Shown piece after piece: positions 1 to 7,616 of a stretch of DNA of 40,255 bases (position 1 is its first letter; every line of letters begins with the position of its first letter). Source of the DNA: an uncultured Lachnospiraceae bacterium (GTDB lineage: Bacteria > Bacillota > Clostridia > Lachnospirales > Lachnospiraceae); NCBI GenBank assembly GCA_945621435.1, contig CALZBR010000022.1, positions 1-40,255 on the forward strand, written 5' to 3'. Both the position numbers and the translations under genes were made by a program. The notes below the pieces were generated by a model. It had not been told where the DNA came from, ran no database searches, and worked only from the letters and a program-made list of their open reading frames with translations.

Positions 1-33
1 TCCTATTTAGAGTTTACGGGAAGCGCAGGCACA

Positions 34-63
34 CCCTATTTATACTGTAAGTATATGATAGGG
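34..63. repeat. Imperfect inverted repeat near window start
   Basis: CCCTAT at 34-39 pairs with ATAGGG at 58-63, and TATACT at 41-46 pairs with AGTATA at 50-55 around a three-base loop. There is no T-tract, so it does not look like an intrinsic terminator. It could be an operator or the tail of an upstream element outside the window. No coding region is evident in 1-175. Confidence 0.3.
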
Positions 64-124
64 AAACGTTATAGTCAACCTGACGCGATGAAAATATTCA
101 GATGAAAATTACGGAAGGAAAATA

Positions 125-153
125 TCGTGTAATGGCGGAAAATGTGATATACT
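125..153 (+). promoter_or_regulatory. Possible extended -10 promoter of the radical SAM operon
   Basis: A TGA triplet at 145-147 directly precedes TATACT at 148-153, forming an extended -10 element. The matching -35 position (125-130) is poor. A strong ribosome-binding site (AGGGGG, about 161-166) and ATG at 176 follow. It would drive the five-gene run 176-5163. Confidence 0.35.
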
Positions 154-175
154 CATAAAAAGGGGGATAAAGCAA

Positions 176-601
176 ATGAACGATTCAGTGTATCTTTATG
201 GTCAGATTCTGGGGACGCATTCTTTTTTTCTGAAGGATGGGTTCCTGCGGCCTGATGAATATTCGGAAATCAGTGAAAAATATTTTTTGCCGGGCGGAGA
301 AACCGGCACAGCAGCAACCGTCCTGGCCTCTTTGGGGGTGCAAGTTAAGATGGATGGCAGAAAGGGGCAGCCCGCACATTATACCAGACCTTTTCGGGTA
401 GAGGTACGCAGCACTCTGGGCGCAGGCGATACCTTTAAGGCAGGCTGTGTTTATGGTCTGTTGCATCATATGACGGACGAGGAAATCGTGCGCTTTGCCG
501 GTGCATGCTCAGCCATCGCCATTTCCCGTTTCCCGTTACCGCTGAATCCGCCGGGAAGGGAAGAGGTTCAAAAGCTCTTTGGAGGAGGCGCATATGTTTG
601 A
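176..601 (+). pseudogene. PfkB-family carbohydrate kinase with large in-frame internal deletion
   Basis: The 141-residue product joins the two ends of a PfkB/ribokinase-type sugar kinase. Residues 1-61 carry the N-terminal lid and substrate region, including the GGETGT motif at about 40-45. Residues 62-141 carry the C-terminal part, including the family signature STLGAGDTF at 79-87 with the catalytic Asp and anion hole, and a typical PLNPP tail. Family members are about 300 residues, so roughly 160 central residues are missing at a junction near 355-360 with the reading frame kept. The missing part normally forms most of the Rossmann-like core, so kinase activity is unlikely. The ribosome-binding site is good, and the 3' end overlaps the next gene by 8 bases, so its translation may still serve to couple the operon. 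A functional mini-protein cannot be excluded. Confidence 0.75.
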
Positions 602-2054
602 AGGTAATATGTTTGGTCTGGCAGAGGCATTGGGAATGGAGGCATTTGTTTCAATCCACATGTCCATTTTCGTACTGTCGCCGCTTGCCGGCTTGATTGC
701 TCCAAGACAAAAGAAAAAAGTGTTTTGGATTATGTTCTGGATCAGGGTGGCAGTCCTATTGTTCTTTGATTTCTTTGTTACTACCGGTATTGCATTGGTT
801 GACTTTATGGCAGTATTTGTAGGAGCCTTTATCCTTGTGCCACTCAAGATATTGAAAAGCATGAGAGGGGGCTCGAATATTGAGCCCAAGCTAAGCTTTG
901 TGAATATGTCACCGGATTCAGAAACGACCAATACCGGAACGATTCACAAAACATTGGTGAGACCGACGGATTTTGACCCGATTTTTTCAATGCCGGAAGA
1001 GAAGTGCATTGAAAGCTTCCTGCAGCGGGAAATGAACCGAACCGGAATGACAGACTGGAAGGGTCAGATTCCTGCGGAGGTACTTCGGAGAAAGAATATA
1101 CTGAACATCATATATGCGGTATTGCTGTATCTTTATGTTGCCATGATATTTTTCCACTTGCCGATATATATCTATGTCCTGGGTCTCGCCTTGTTGGTGG
1201 TATACGGTATTCTGACGAACCGTTATCAATTGATGAGCTATCTCAAAAAAGAGATCAAATCAAGACCCCAGGAGAGGATTTCCAACATTGTGATGAATGT
1301 CAAAGTTTCTCTTGTGCCGGACAACAGCGGAAAGATCAGGGTGGTATTGCTGGCAGCAGCAATCGTGGGAGCCCTGCTTACCTTCGTCAATCCCAGAATT
1401 ATGTATGAGGAGTCTGAGGACGGTTACTATGTGAGATTTTACACCTTTGGGCTTACGAATATGACGGAGGCTGAGATCCCGGATTCCTATGAGGGAGAAG
1501 AGGTGGTTGGCATGAGAGGGAATACCTTCTCCAATATGCCATTTCTCAAGGAGGTTACGCTTCCCGATACGATTACCGATATTCACGGGCAGGCATTTAA
1601 AAATTGTCGGAGTCTTGAATCAGTGGAATTGCCTCGGAGATTGGAATACCTTGGCGGAGGTGCCTTCTATGGTTGTGTTTCCCTGGAAAGCATTGAACTG
1701 CCGGACAGCCTCACGGCTCTGGGAGGAGAATCCTTCTATGGGTGTACTTCCCTTACTTATGTTAAGCTGTCGAAAAGCCTTACGGAAATACGTGGCAATA
1801 CTTTTGAGAATTGTAGTGCCCTTACCGAGATTGAGATACCGGATGATGTGGAGAGAATCGGCGGGCATGCCTTTTACGGCAATCACAGTTTATGCAAAGT
1901 GAGTATTTCCCGGGAAAGCTCTTTGCGGGAAATCGGGTCTTCTGCCTTCAGACGCTGCGATTCGTTGGAAAAGATTAAGTTACCGCAAGGGGTGTCCATC
2001 GACGAAAGAGCTTTTAAGGAAACCAACGTAAGGATCAGCTTTTATGGAGAATAA
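594..2054 (+). CDS. Membrane protein with BspA-type leucine-rich repeats
   Basis: The start is taken at ATG 594 because GGAGGAGG at 581-588 sits five bases upstream; an in-frame TTG at 579 has no such site. The 486-residue product has about five hydrophobic segments in its first 260 residues (stretches rich in FWIMFWIRV, LLYLYVAMIFF and VVLLAAAIVGALL). These are followed by about eight tandem repeats of the LRR_5/BspA kind (pattern IELPDSLTALGGESFYGCTSL) to the C-terminus. Such repeats form a curved binding surface and are usually extracytoplasmic; here they would be tethered after the last membrane helix. The gene overlaps the radical SAM gene downstream by 11 bases, implying coupled translation. 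A role as receptor or scaffold for the modified product is inference only. Confidence 0.8.
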   Translation: MFEGNMFGLAEALGMEAFVSIHMSIFVLSPLAGLIAPRQKKKVFWIMFWIRVAVLLFFDFFVTTGIALVDFMAVFVGAFILVPLKILKSMRGGSNIEPKLSFVNMSPDSETTNTGTIHKTLVRPTDFDPIFSMPEEKCIESFLQREMNRTGMTDWKGQIPAEVLRRKNILNIIYAVLLYLYVAMIFFHLPIYIYVLGLALLVVYGILTNRYQLMSYLKKEIKSRPQERISNIVMNVKVSLVPDNSGKIRVVLLAAAIVGALLTFVNPRIMYEESEDGYYVRFYTFGLTNMTEAEIPDSYEGEEVVGMRGNTFSNMPFLKEVTLPDTITDIHGQAFKNCRSLESVELPRRLEYLGGGAFYGCVSLESIELPDSLTALGGESFYGCTSLTYVKLSKSLTEIRGNTFENCSALTEIEIPDDVERIGGHAFYGNHSLCKVSISRESSLREIGSSAFRRCDSLEKIKLPQGVSIDERAFKETNVRISFYGE

Positions 2055-3792
2055 ATATATACATTTGTTGTATGTGCCTACCATGGCATGCAATATGCAG
2101 TGCAGATATTGTTATCTGGAAGATCAGACGGTGGATGATGGGAAGGGACAGGATAGCCTTGAAACATTGCGATATGCGGTGATGAAATTCAGAGAATCCC
2201 ATGTGATTCCCTTTCATATCTCGCTGCATGGCGGTGAGGTCACCACTTTGTCGAAGGATGATTTTCACAGTCTGATTCAGTACATCAGTGAATACTATCA
2301 GGAGAATCGGGACATTATCACGGCTGCAGGTTTTAAGGTGGGAAAGCCGCATATCAAGACGAACCTGTACGGTCTGGACAGACATATTGATACCATAAAG
2401 GAGTTCAACGTGTCGATATCCGGCAGTCTGGATCTGCCCTTGTCCTTACATAAGGAATACAGAGTTACCAAGGCAGGGGAAGAGACGCTGGACAAAATAT
2501 GCAGGAATATCAGTCTGTTAGCGGAGATTCCCAATCACAAAAAGGTGTCTGCCACGATTTTTAAAGAGCATTACGAGTGTCTGGACAGTATTGTGGAGGA
2601 TATCAGGTTCTTAGACCAAAACACCTGCCTGGATATGAATGACTTCAATTTTATGATTGGATTTGATTACAATTCCAGCGGACTCCTGCATGCCATGAGC
2701 GAGGAAGAACAGTTGGCATTCTACAAAAGGATGCATGAGGAGTTCGACGGCACCAACCTGGACCACGGAGTGAACGGTCCGTGGTTCGACGAATTCGGTC
2801 CCGGATATTGTTCCAATTGTGATAACTGTGGAGAGAAGTTTTTCCTGCTGGAACGCAACGGAGATATTTATTCCTGTGTCAGAGGACAGAAACAGAAGGA
2901 CTACTATTACGGCAACATTTTTACCGACACGGTTGAGGCGATATTAAAGTGCGCCAATCAGAAGATGTTCTGCAATCACAATAAACAGCCGCTCCATGAG
3001 GACTGCACCAAGTGTGGGTATCTGTATTTGTGTCAAACGGGTTGCCCTTTTGTGAAAAATGTGTATGGCACAGGCAAGAGCTATACCTGTCTGCTGCAGC
3101 AACAGATGTATCAGGACAGAGGGTATCAGAAAGACCGGTACAATGACGAAACGGTATATGAATATGTTGTGAAGATGCGCCTGGAGGATCCCAGAGGATA
3201 TCTGCCGGTGAAACAGGAATCAGCCTATCCCTCCCTGGAACAGATCATAGCAGGTGATACGAGGCTGCAATATATTTATAGTACTGAGGTATTTGAGCTT
3301 GAGGTTGATGGGGTGCGTTATCAGTTGATGTCGCAGATATTGAAACCATCCCGTGATATCGTCTATGTGACACCGGTCAGCAGGATAAAGATTCGTATGA
3401 GGAAGGATATGATAAATCAGGAATGTGATTATCCGGAGAATAATTCCCTGTATCTCATGTTGCTCGGCGGTGACCTTGTGACCTACGGCGATGAGGGAAG
3501 AACAAAACAGAGACATATCGCGACGCATCAGATCTACAAAGGGGTATTGGAGCATGCGAAGGAGAATGAGGAGGAGTATTATGTTTATGATATCTCCCAT
3601 TTGTTCCGGGAATACGCGCAGGAATTCTCAGCGGATACTCCCAATAATCTATTTTTCACAACCTCAGCCTTGAGGGACTATCACTATCTGAAACAGAAGA
3701 ACAACGCCTATTATCACATTCAGGCGATCAATCTTCCGTTTCAAAACATAGAATTCTATTATATAGATAAGGAGCTCCGACATGAGATTTGA
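2044..3792 (+). CDS. Radical SAM/SPASM protein, probable peptide or protein maturase
   Basis: The 582-residue protein begins with a radical SAM cluster motif C16-x3-C20-x2-C23, followed by a TIM-barrel-sized region with an LHGGE stretch at 61-65. A SPASM domain follows with the expected spacing: C262, G273-x4-C278, then C321-x2-C324-x5-C330-x3-C334 and a last Cys at 349, enough for auxiliary iron-sulfur clusters. SPASM enzymes of this kind (anSME, thioether- and cyclophane-forming maturases) modify ribosomally made peptides or proteins. About 230 residues after the SPASM domain match nothing I recognise and may bind the substrate. The gene overlaps the preceding gene by 11 bases and the small downstream gene by 11 bases, so the 120-residue protein next door is the obvious substrate or partner candidate. 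The reaction cannot be read from sequence. Confidence 0.85.
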   Translation: MENKYIHLLYVPTMACNMQCRYCYLEDQTVDDGKGQDSLETLRYAVMKFRESHVIPFHISLHGGEVTTLSKDDFHSLIQYISEYYQENRDIITAAGFKVGKPHIKTNLYGLDRHIDTIKEFNVSISGSLDLPLSLHKEYRVTKAGEETLDKICRNISLLAEIPNHKKVSATIFKEHYECLDSIVEDIRFLDQNTCLDMNDFNFMIGFDYNSSGLLHAMSEEEQLAFYKRMHEEFDGTNLDHGVNGPWFDEFGPGYCSNCDNCGEKFFLLERNGDIYSCVRGQKQKDYYYGNIFTDTVEAILKCANQKMFCNHNKQPLHEDCTKCGYLYLCQTGCPFVKNVYGTGKSYTCLLQQQMYQDRGYQKDRYNDETVYEYVVKMRLEDPRGYLPVKQESAYPSLEQIIAGDTRLQYIYSTEVFELEVDGVRYQLMSQILKPSRDIVYVTPVSRIKIRMRKDMINQECDYPENNSLYLMLLGGDLVTYGDEGRTKQRHIATHQIYKGVLEHAKENEEEYYVYDISHLFREYAQEFSADTPNNLFFTTSALRDYHYLKQKNNAYYHIQAINLPFQNIEFYYIDKELRHEI

Positions 3793-4144
3793 ACCTGAAA
3801 CATACGAAGAACTGGTAAGGATGAAGCGCTGTATAGAATTGACAAAGCATTATGAACTGTCGAAAGAGGAACTGGAGCGAATCTATGACTTCCTTGCGCA
3901 AAATAAAGGTGCTACCGTGAAGTGCGGTAAGGAGAATATTTCATTGATCAGCAGTGAGGTTCATACGATGGAAGTGATAGCGGCAAGATGTATTGACGGA
4001 GGAATTGACGGTATCTTTTTGTCGGACAAGGAATTTACCATTATTCCACACTATACCCCTTCCTCCGGCTCGGGATACAGCGGCGGTTCTTCGTCAAATA
4101 ATAATAACAATAACAACAATAACAATAACAATAATAACAGTTAG
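3782..4144 (+). CDS. Small protein with Gly/Ser linker and poly-Asn tail, candidate substrate of the radical SAM enzyme
   Basis: Not recognised as a named family. The 120-residue product has a charged, apparently folded part (1-90) with Cys at 17, 48 and 70. A Ser/Gly-rich stretch follows (93-105, pattern SSGSGYSGGSSS), then 14 consecutive Asn (106-119) and a final Ser. The ATG lies inside the 3' end of the radical SAM gene, and the stop is 11 bases before the next gene, so stoichiometry is probably set by coupling. A structured leader plus low-complexity C-terminal tail next to a SPASM enzyme resembles ribosomally made modified-peptide precursors. There is no clear protease or exporter nearby, and no double-Gly leader cleavage site is obvious. 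It could instead be an accessory subunit of the enzyme. Confidence 0.75.
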   Translation: MRFEPETYEELVRMKRCIELTKHYELSKEELERIYDFLAQNKGATVKCGKENISLISSEVHTMEVIAARCIDGGIDGIFLSDKEFTIIPHYTPSSGSGYSGGSSSNNNNNNNNNNNNNNS

Positions 4145-4155
4145 GATGAAAAGAT

Positions 4156-5163
4156 ATGGCTTTTTTATCTGAGACATTTCATTTGCGAAGGCTTACGGAA
4201 TGCGGCGTTACTATCAGGACTACCTATATCGCGAACGGCAAGCTGGTCAGCAGGAATACGGATGGGACGCAGGACGAGGACGTGCTGCAGGGAATACGGT
4301 GCAAAAAAGAGTATTTTTTGCAGGGCAAGCCGGTGCATGTTGAGACTCTTTTTGATTCAAGAATCGAGTACACCTATCGCTCCGATGAGATGGAGGAAAC
4401 ACTGCATAGCTGTGCAAACTGTGGTTTTACCGGGGCGTTGAAGGATTTTGCGGAAGGCTGTCCCTGTTGTGACGCAGCCTCCAATCTGGACTATACAGAG
4501 AAAGAGCTGGGGAGTAAACATCATTATGACCTGGTGCTGAAAAAGCCCTTCTACCGGATTGTTACTGCTCTTCTGGATCTGGTTTACGCCATGTTGTTGT
4601 CTTTTGGTTATATTGTGAAAAATTCCAGGACATTTAATGCATATGACATCTCTAAAGGATTGCTCTTCGGGCTGATTCTTGCCATGCTCCTGTATTATTT
4701 CTTTTATCTGTGCGATGCGTATCTGATACTCGGTCCCATCAAAAGATATAAAGAGCGCCGGAACAGAAGACAGATGGAATTCTGGCGTCGTACCGGGATT
4801 GACAAGAAGCAGTTCTTCAACAATCTGAACTATGAAGTTGGGAAGAAATACTATTCTCAGCCGGATATGATCGATTATGACATTATCGATTATGTTGACT
4901 TCAGAGAATCTGAGCAGGGCGGAGTGATGTGTGTGGAGGTCAGTCTGGAAGTGAGAAAGGTGTATCTTAGAAGGAATCATATTTCTTCCAAGTATGGGAA
5001 AGATAAAATAATACTTAGGAAAAATGACCATGTGATAAAGCTAAAGCCCGGGATCAATCTCATCAAGTGTCCCAACTGCAATTCCAATATTGATGTGACT
5101 AAGGGCATTTGCGATTATTGCGGTACTGTACCGGGCGGCGTTCAGGCGTGGACAATTGACTGA
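4156..5163 (+). CDS. Membrane protein with two zinc ribbons
   Basis: The 335-residue product has a four-Cys zinc ribbon (CANC...CPCC, about 97-114) in its N-terminal part. Two hydrophobic helices follow (about 134-154 and 168-188), then a basic linker and a 100-residue soluble domain. A second ribbon (CPNC...CDYC, about 303-320) ends the protein. The domain after the helices is weakly reminiscent of Tim44-like domains; this is an impression, not a match. ATG 4156 follows the small poly-Asn gene by 11 bases with GGATGAAAAG upstream. As last gene of the operon it may anchor or receive the modified product. No terminator is seen in 5164-5246. Confidence 0.7.
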   Translation: MAFLSETFHLRRLTECGVTIRTTYIANGKLVSRNTDGTQDEDVLQGIRCKKEYFLQGKPVHVETLFDSRIEYTYRSDEMEETLHSCANCGFTGALKDFAEGCPCCDAASNLDYTEKELGSKHHYDLVLKKPFYRIVTALLDLVYAMLLSFGYIVKNSRTFNAYDISKGLLFGLILAMLLYYFFYLCDAYLILGPIKRYKERRNRRQMEFWRRTGIDKKQFFNNLNYEVGKKYYSQPDMIDYDIIDYVDFRESEQGGVMCVEVSLEVRKVYLRRNHISSKYGKDKIILRKNDHVIKLKPGINLIKCPNCNSNIDVTKGICDYCGTVPGGVQAWTID

Positions 5164-5246
5164 AAATAAATATGTAGATTAACCTCCGCTTTGCAGATGA
5201 AATACAAAAAATCCAAATGAGTGATAAGAGGATTCTGAGGAACTGC

Positions 5247-5275
5247 GAATATTATTACCAATTTTCCACATACTA
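5247..5275 (+). promoter_or_regulatory. Sigma-G-like promoter of spoVT
   Basis: GAATA at 5247-5251, 17 bases, then CATACTA at 5269-5275. This fits the Bacillus forespore sigma-G pattern (GAATA, 17-18 bases, CATnnTA) and lies about 70 bases before spoVT, a known sigma-G gene in Bacillus subtilis. Confidence 0.6.
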
Positions 5276-5346
5276 ACTCCATATCCAATGATTTGGAATC
5301 TATAAATCGAAATCATGTAGAAAATAATGGAGGAAACATAAGGAAA

Positions 5347-5892
5347 ATGAAAGCGACAGGAATCGTTAGAAGAATAGATGACCTGGGAAGAATCGTTATC
5401 CCGAAGGAGATTCGCAGAACCCTGCATATCAGGGAGACTGACCCTTTGGAGATTTACACAGACAGGGAAGGTCAGGTCATTTTGAAAAAGTATTCGCCCA
5501 TAGGGGAGATGACAACCTTTGCCAGGCAGTATGCGGAGAGTCTGTCCCAGGTGTCGGGACATGCAGCACTGATTGCCGATAGGGATCAATTCATTGCGGC
5601 AGCAGGCGGATACAAGCAATTGGTTGGGAAAAGCGTCGGGCGTCAGATGGACGAAAAGGTGCACAATCGTGAGGTAGTGATGGCGTCCCGCGGGGAAAGA
5701 GCCTTCATCAGCATCTGCGACGAAGGTTCTGAGGAATATCAGCAGGAAGCAATCGCCCCGATTCTGTGTGAGGGTGATATTATCGGCAGTGTGGTGCTGT
5801 TACAGAATGACAGTAAGGTGCGCATGGGAGAGGTGGAGCAAAAGCTGTTGCTTTCCGCAGCAACCTTTTTGGGAAGGCAGATGGAGCAGTAG
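5347..5892 (+). CDS. spoVT: Stage V sporulation protein T, AbrB-type transcription regulator
   Basis: ATG 5347 is chosen because the SpoVT/AbrB DNA-binding domain begins exactly there (MKATGIVRRIDDLGRIVIPK) and GGAGGAAAC lies upstream; the in-frame ATG at 5293 would add 18 non-conserved residues. The 181-residue length matches SpoVT (about 178). Residues 1-50 form the swapped-hairpin DNA-binding domain and residues 55-180 the GAF-like sensor domain that distinguishes SpoVT from shorter AbrB proteins. SpoVT tunes sigma-G-dependent genes late in forespore development. The sigma-G-like promoter upstream agrees. Its 3' end is only 6 bases from the stop of the convergent GGDEF gene, with no visible terminator between them. 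Confidence 0.9.
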   Translation: MKATGIVRRIDDLGRIVIPKEIRRTLHIRETDPLEIYTDREGQVILKKYSPIGEMTTFARQYAESLSQVSGHAALIADRDQFIAAAGGYKQLVGKSVGRQMDEKVHNREVVMASRGERAFISICDEGSEEYQQEAIAPILCEGDIIGSVVLLQNDSKVRMGEVEQKLLLSAATFLGRQMEQ

Positions 5893-5898
5893 AGGGAA

Positions 5899-7173
5899 TC
5901 AGCGCACGATTCGGTTTCTTCCGTTTTCTTTTCCGAAGTATAGTTTATTGTCTGCGATACAGAGAAGCTCAGTGATATTCTGGGTAGTGCCCGCAACAAG
6001 ACCGAAGGTCATGGTTACCTTGATGCTATGGGAGCCGTATTCATTTTCCATAGCCCGGATATTATTCAGAAGCTCCTCCAAAAGGTTGTAGGACTGTTCC
6101 TCATCCATATTCTCAAAAATGAGCAGAAATTCTTCGCCGCCCCAGCGAACTGCAACTCCATGCCCGTGCATGGATTGCTTCAAGACGGCAGCTACATTTT
6201 TCAGAACCAGATCACCGCAATCATGACCGTAGGTGTCGTTTACTTTCTTGAAGAAATCGATATCGCCGATGGCTATGCAGAAATTGTTATGATATTTGAA
6301 GGAGGAGGTCATAATCTGCTGCAGCTTCTTGTTCCCTGAGCGACGATTGTAGAGAGAGGTCAGGGCATCCTGTTCGATGAGGACATGCAGGGAATGCTGC
6401 ATATCCAATGCAGAATGTGAAATCTCACCCAGTTCATCGTTGCGCTTCAGGAGTGCAGGAGAGATCGTTGTGTCCAGATTGCCGGTGGCAACCTGACCGA
6501 GGAAAGAACGGATCTGCAACAGCTCTGCTACAAATTTCCTGAAATAGAGGGAGATAAAGAGTGAGATTACGAATATCATTATTATGACAGCAACAATCAG
6601 AGGCTTTACGGATTTCTGAATGGCGGCATCTACCTCAGCTGTGGTTTTTCCCACGAAAAGCATCCCGACAGTAGAGCCGTCGGAGTTGAACAGCGGGGCA
6701 TAATAGGAGAAATAAGGGGTGTTATAGATTAAGGCCTTGGAGAAAAAATGGGGCTGTCCTGAATCCAGTACATTGCTGACTACTGCTTCCGGTGCGGCTG
6801 AGCCGATAATGCGGGCTCCCTCGGCATTGGTAATGGTGGTAAGGATACGGGTATCCTGATAAAACAGGGTAACCTCCATGCCTGTGTTTGCCTTGACCGC
6901 ATCAATCAGGGAATATTCACAGGTGATGTCTGCGTCTCCTTTGTAAAGCTGATAACTGCTATCGCCAACCAGCCGGTAATCCCCGGGATAAACGGTATCA
7001 ATGGTCGTGATGAGGTTTTGGGATACATTCTTGAGCTCGGTTTCCACTTCCTGATTCATGGCGAGGGAAAACCAGTGCGAACCGAATAACAGAATCAAAA
7101 TACCGAAGATGAACAGCGGAACTATATTGATTGACAGAAGAACGTACAGTATCTTGCCCTTGTTCCTGGTCAT
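5899..7173 (-). CDS. Membrane diguanylate cyclase with Cache-like sensor, HAMP and GGDEF domains
   Basis: The 424-residue product has a membrane helix at 8-30, an extracytoplasmic domain at about 31-190 of single-Cache type, and a second helix at 191-212. A HAMP-like linker follows (about 212-262), then a GGDEF domain with the active-site motif GGEEF at 345-349. The metal-binding stretch GDIDFFKKVNDTYGH at about 303-317 is intact, so cyclic di-GMP synthesis is likely. The RxxD inhibitory site expected just before the motif reads H336-x2-G339, so product feedback at that site is probably absent. An excellent ribosome-binding site (GGGAGGAG) precedes the ATG. The sensed ligand is unknown. Confidence 0.88.
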   Translation of the reverse strand: MTRNKGKILYVLLSINIVPLFIFGILILLFGSHWFSLAMNQEVETELKNVSQNLITTIDTVYPGDYRLVGDSSYQLYKGDADITCEYSLIDAVKANTGMEVTLFYQDTRILTTITNAEGARIIGSAAPEAVVSNVLDSGQPHFFSKALIYNTPYFSYYAPLFNSDGSTVGMLFVGKTTAEVDAAIQKSVKPLIVAVIIMIFVISLFISLYFRKFVAELLQIRSFLGQVATGNLDTTISPALLKRNDELGEISHSALDMQHSLHVLIEQDALTSLYNRRSGNKKLQQIMTSSFKYHNNFCIAIGDIDFFKKVNDTYGHDCGDLVLKNVAAVLKQSMHGHGVAVRWGGEEFLLIFENMDEEQSYNLLEELLNNIRAMENEYGSHSIKVTMTFGLVAGTTQNITELLCIADNKLYFGKENGRNRIVR

Positions 7174-7215
7174 ACAGAATCTCCTCCCATGTGTAAAAAA
7201 TATCCTCTCTCTTTC

Positions 7216-7244
7216 AGTATACAGTTTTTATAACGGGAAAGCAA
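7216..7244 (-). promoter_or_regulatory. Possible promoter of the GGDEF gene
   Basis: On the minus strand TTGCTT (7244-7239), 17 bases, then TATACT (7221-7216), about 40 bases before the ATG at 7173. The -35 is only partly conserved. It lies back to back with the ileS promoter. Confidence 0.45.
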
Positions 7245-7272
7245 CATGTACTGCGGTAAAAAAAAGTATTTC

Positions 7273-7301
7273 TTGACAGCAATTTGGCGCAGGGATATAA
7301 T
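7273..7301 (+). promoter_or_regulatory. Consensus sigma-A promoter of the ileS T-box transcript
   Basis: TTGACA at 7273-7278, 17 bases, TATAAT at 7296-7301: a perfect housekeeping promoter. Transcription would begin near 7308, giving a leader of about 310 bases before ileS. Confidence 0.9.
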
Positions 7302-7307
7302 ATCCGC

Positions 7308-7597
7308 AGAGAAATGCGGTGACGAAGAGAGTAATCGTCTCAGGAAAGTTACAGCGAGCCGGTGTGGGTGTGAGACCGGTACGAGTAGAGAAACGATGAA
7401 AATCACTTCCGAGCAGTCAGGACCAAAGGAAAGAAACCGGTGATGCCGGCTTCCGGTACCGGTAGCCCTGAACGGTGTTCCTCCGTTACGGGAAGGCATA
7501 TGCTCTGCCGTGTTGATATGGTGGAAAGTATGAGTGTAACAGGTGGTTTTTGGAGGTAAAGAAGCCTCGTCCTTTTACGGACGGGGCTATTTTGTTT
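7308..7597 (+). promoter_or_regulatory. T-box leader (tRNA-Ile sensing) of ileS
   Basis: The 440-base gap before ileS holds a long structured leader ending in a terminator. Stem I elements are visible: an AGTAA stretch near 7330, CAGCGAGCCGG near 7353-7363, and a candidate specifier codon ATC (Ile) at 7402-7404 in the typical context GAAAATCACTTCCGAG. A GGTGGT element at about 7542-7547 supplies the UGGU bulge that pairs with the ACCA end of uncharged tRNA. Uncharged tRNA-Ile should favour the antiterminator and raise ileS expression. The sequence after the bulge (TTTTTGG) differs from the usual ACCGCG, so the antiterminator is a variant form. Confidence 0.85.
7564..7597 (+). terminator. Intrinsic terminator of the ileS T-box
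   Basis: GCCTCGTCC at 7564-7572 pairs with GGACGGGGC at 7579-7587 (one G-T pair) around a six-base loop, followed by TATTTTGTTTT. It lies 20 bases before the ileS start and is the attenuator of the T-box. Confidence 0.88.
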
Positions 7598-7616
7598 TCA
7601 GGAAAGGGAGAGAAGA

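Noticed and set aside
4097..4138. Trinucleotide microsatellite
   Set aside because: AAT and AAC are mixed irregularly and the run is in frame at the end of a gene, so it is better read as a protein tail.
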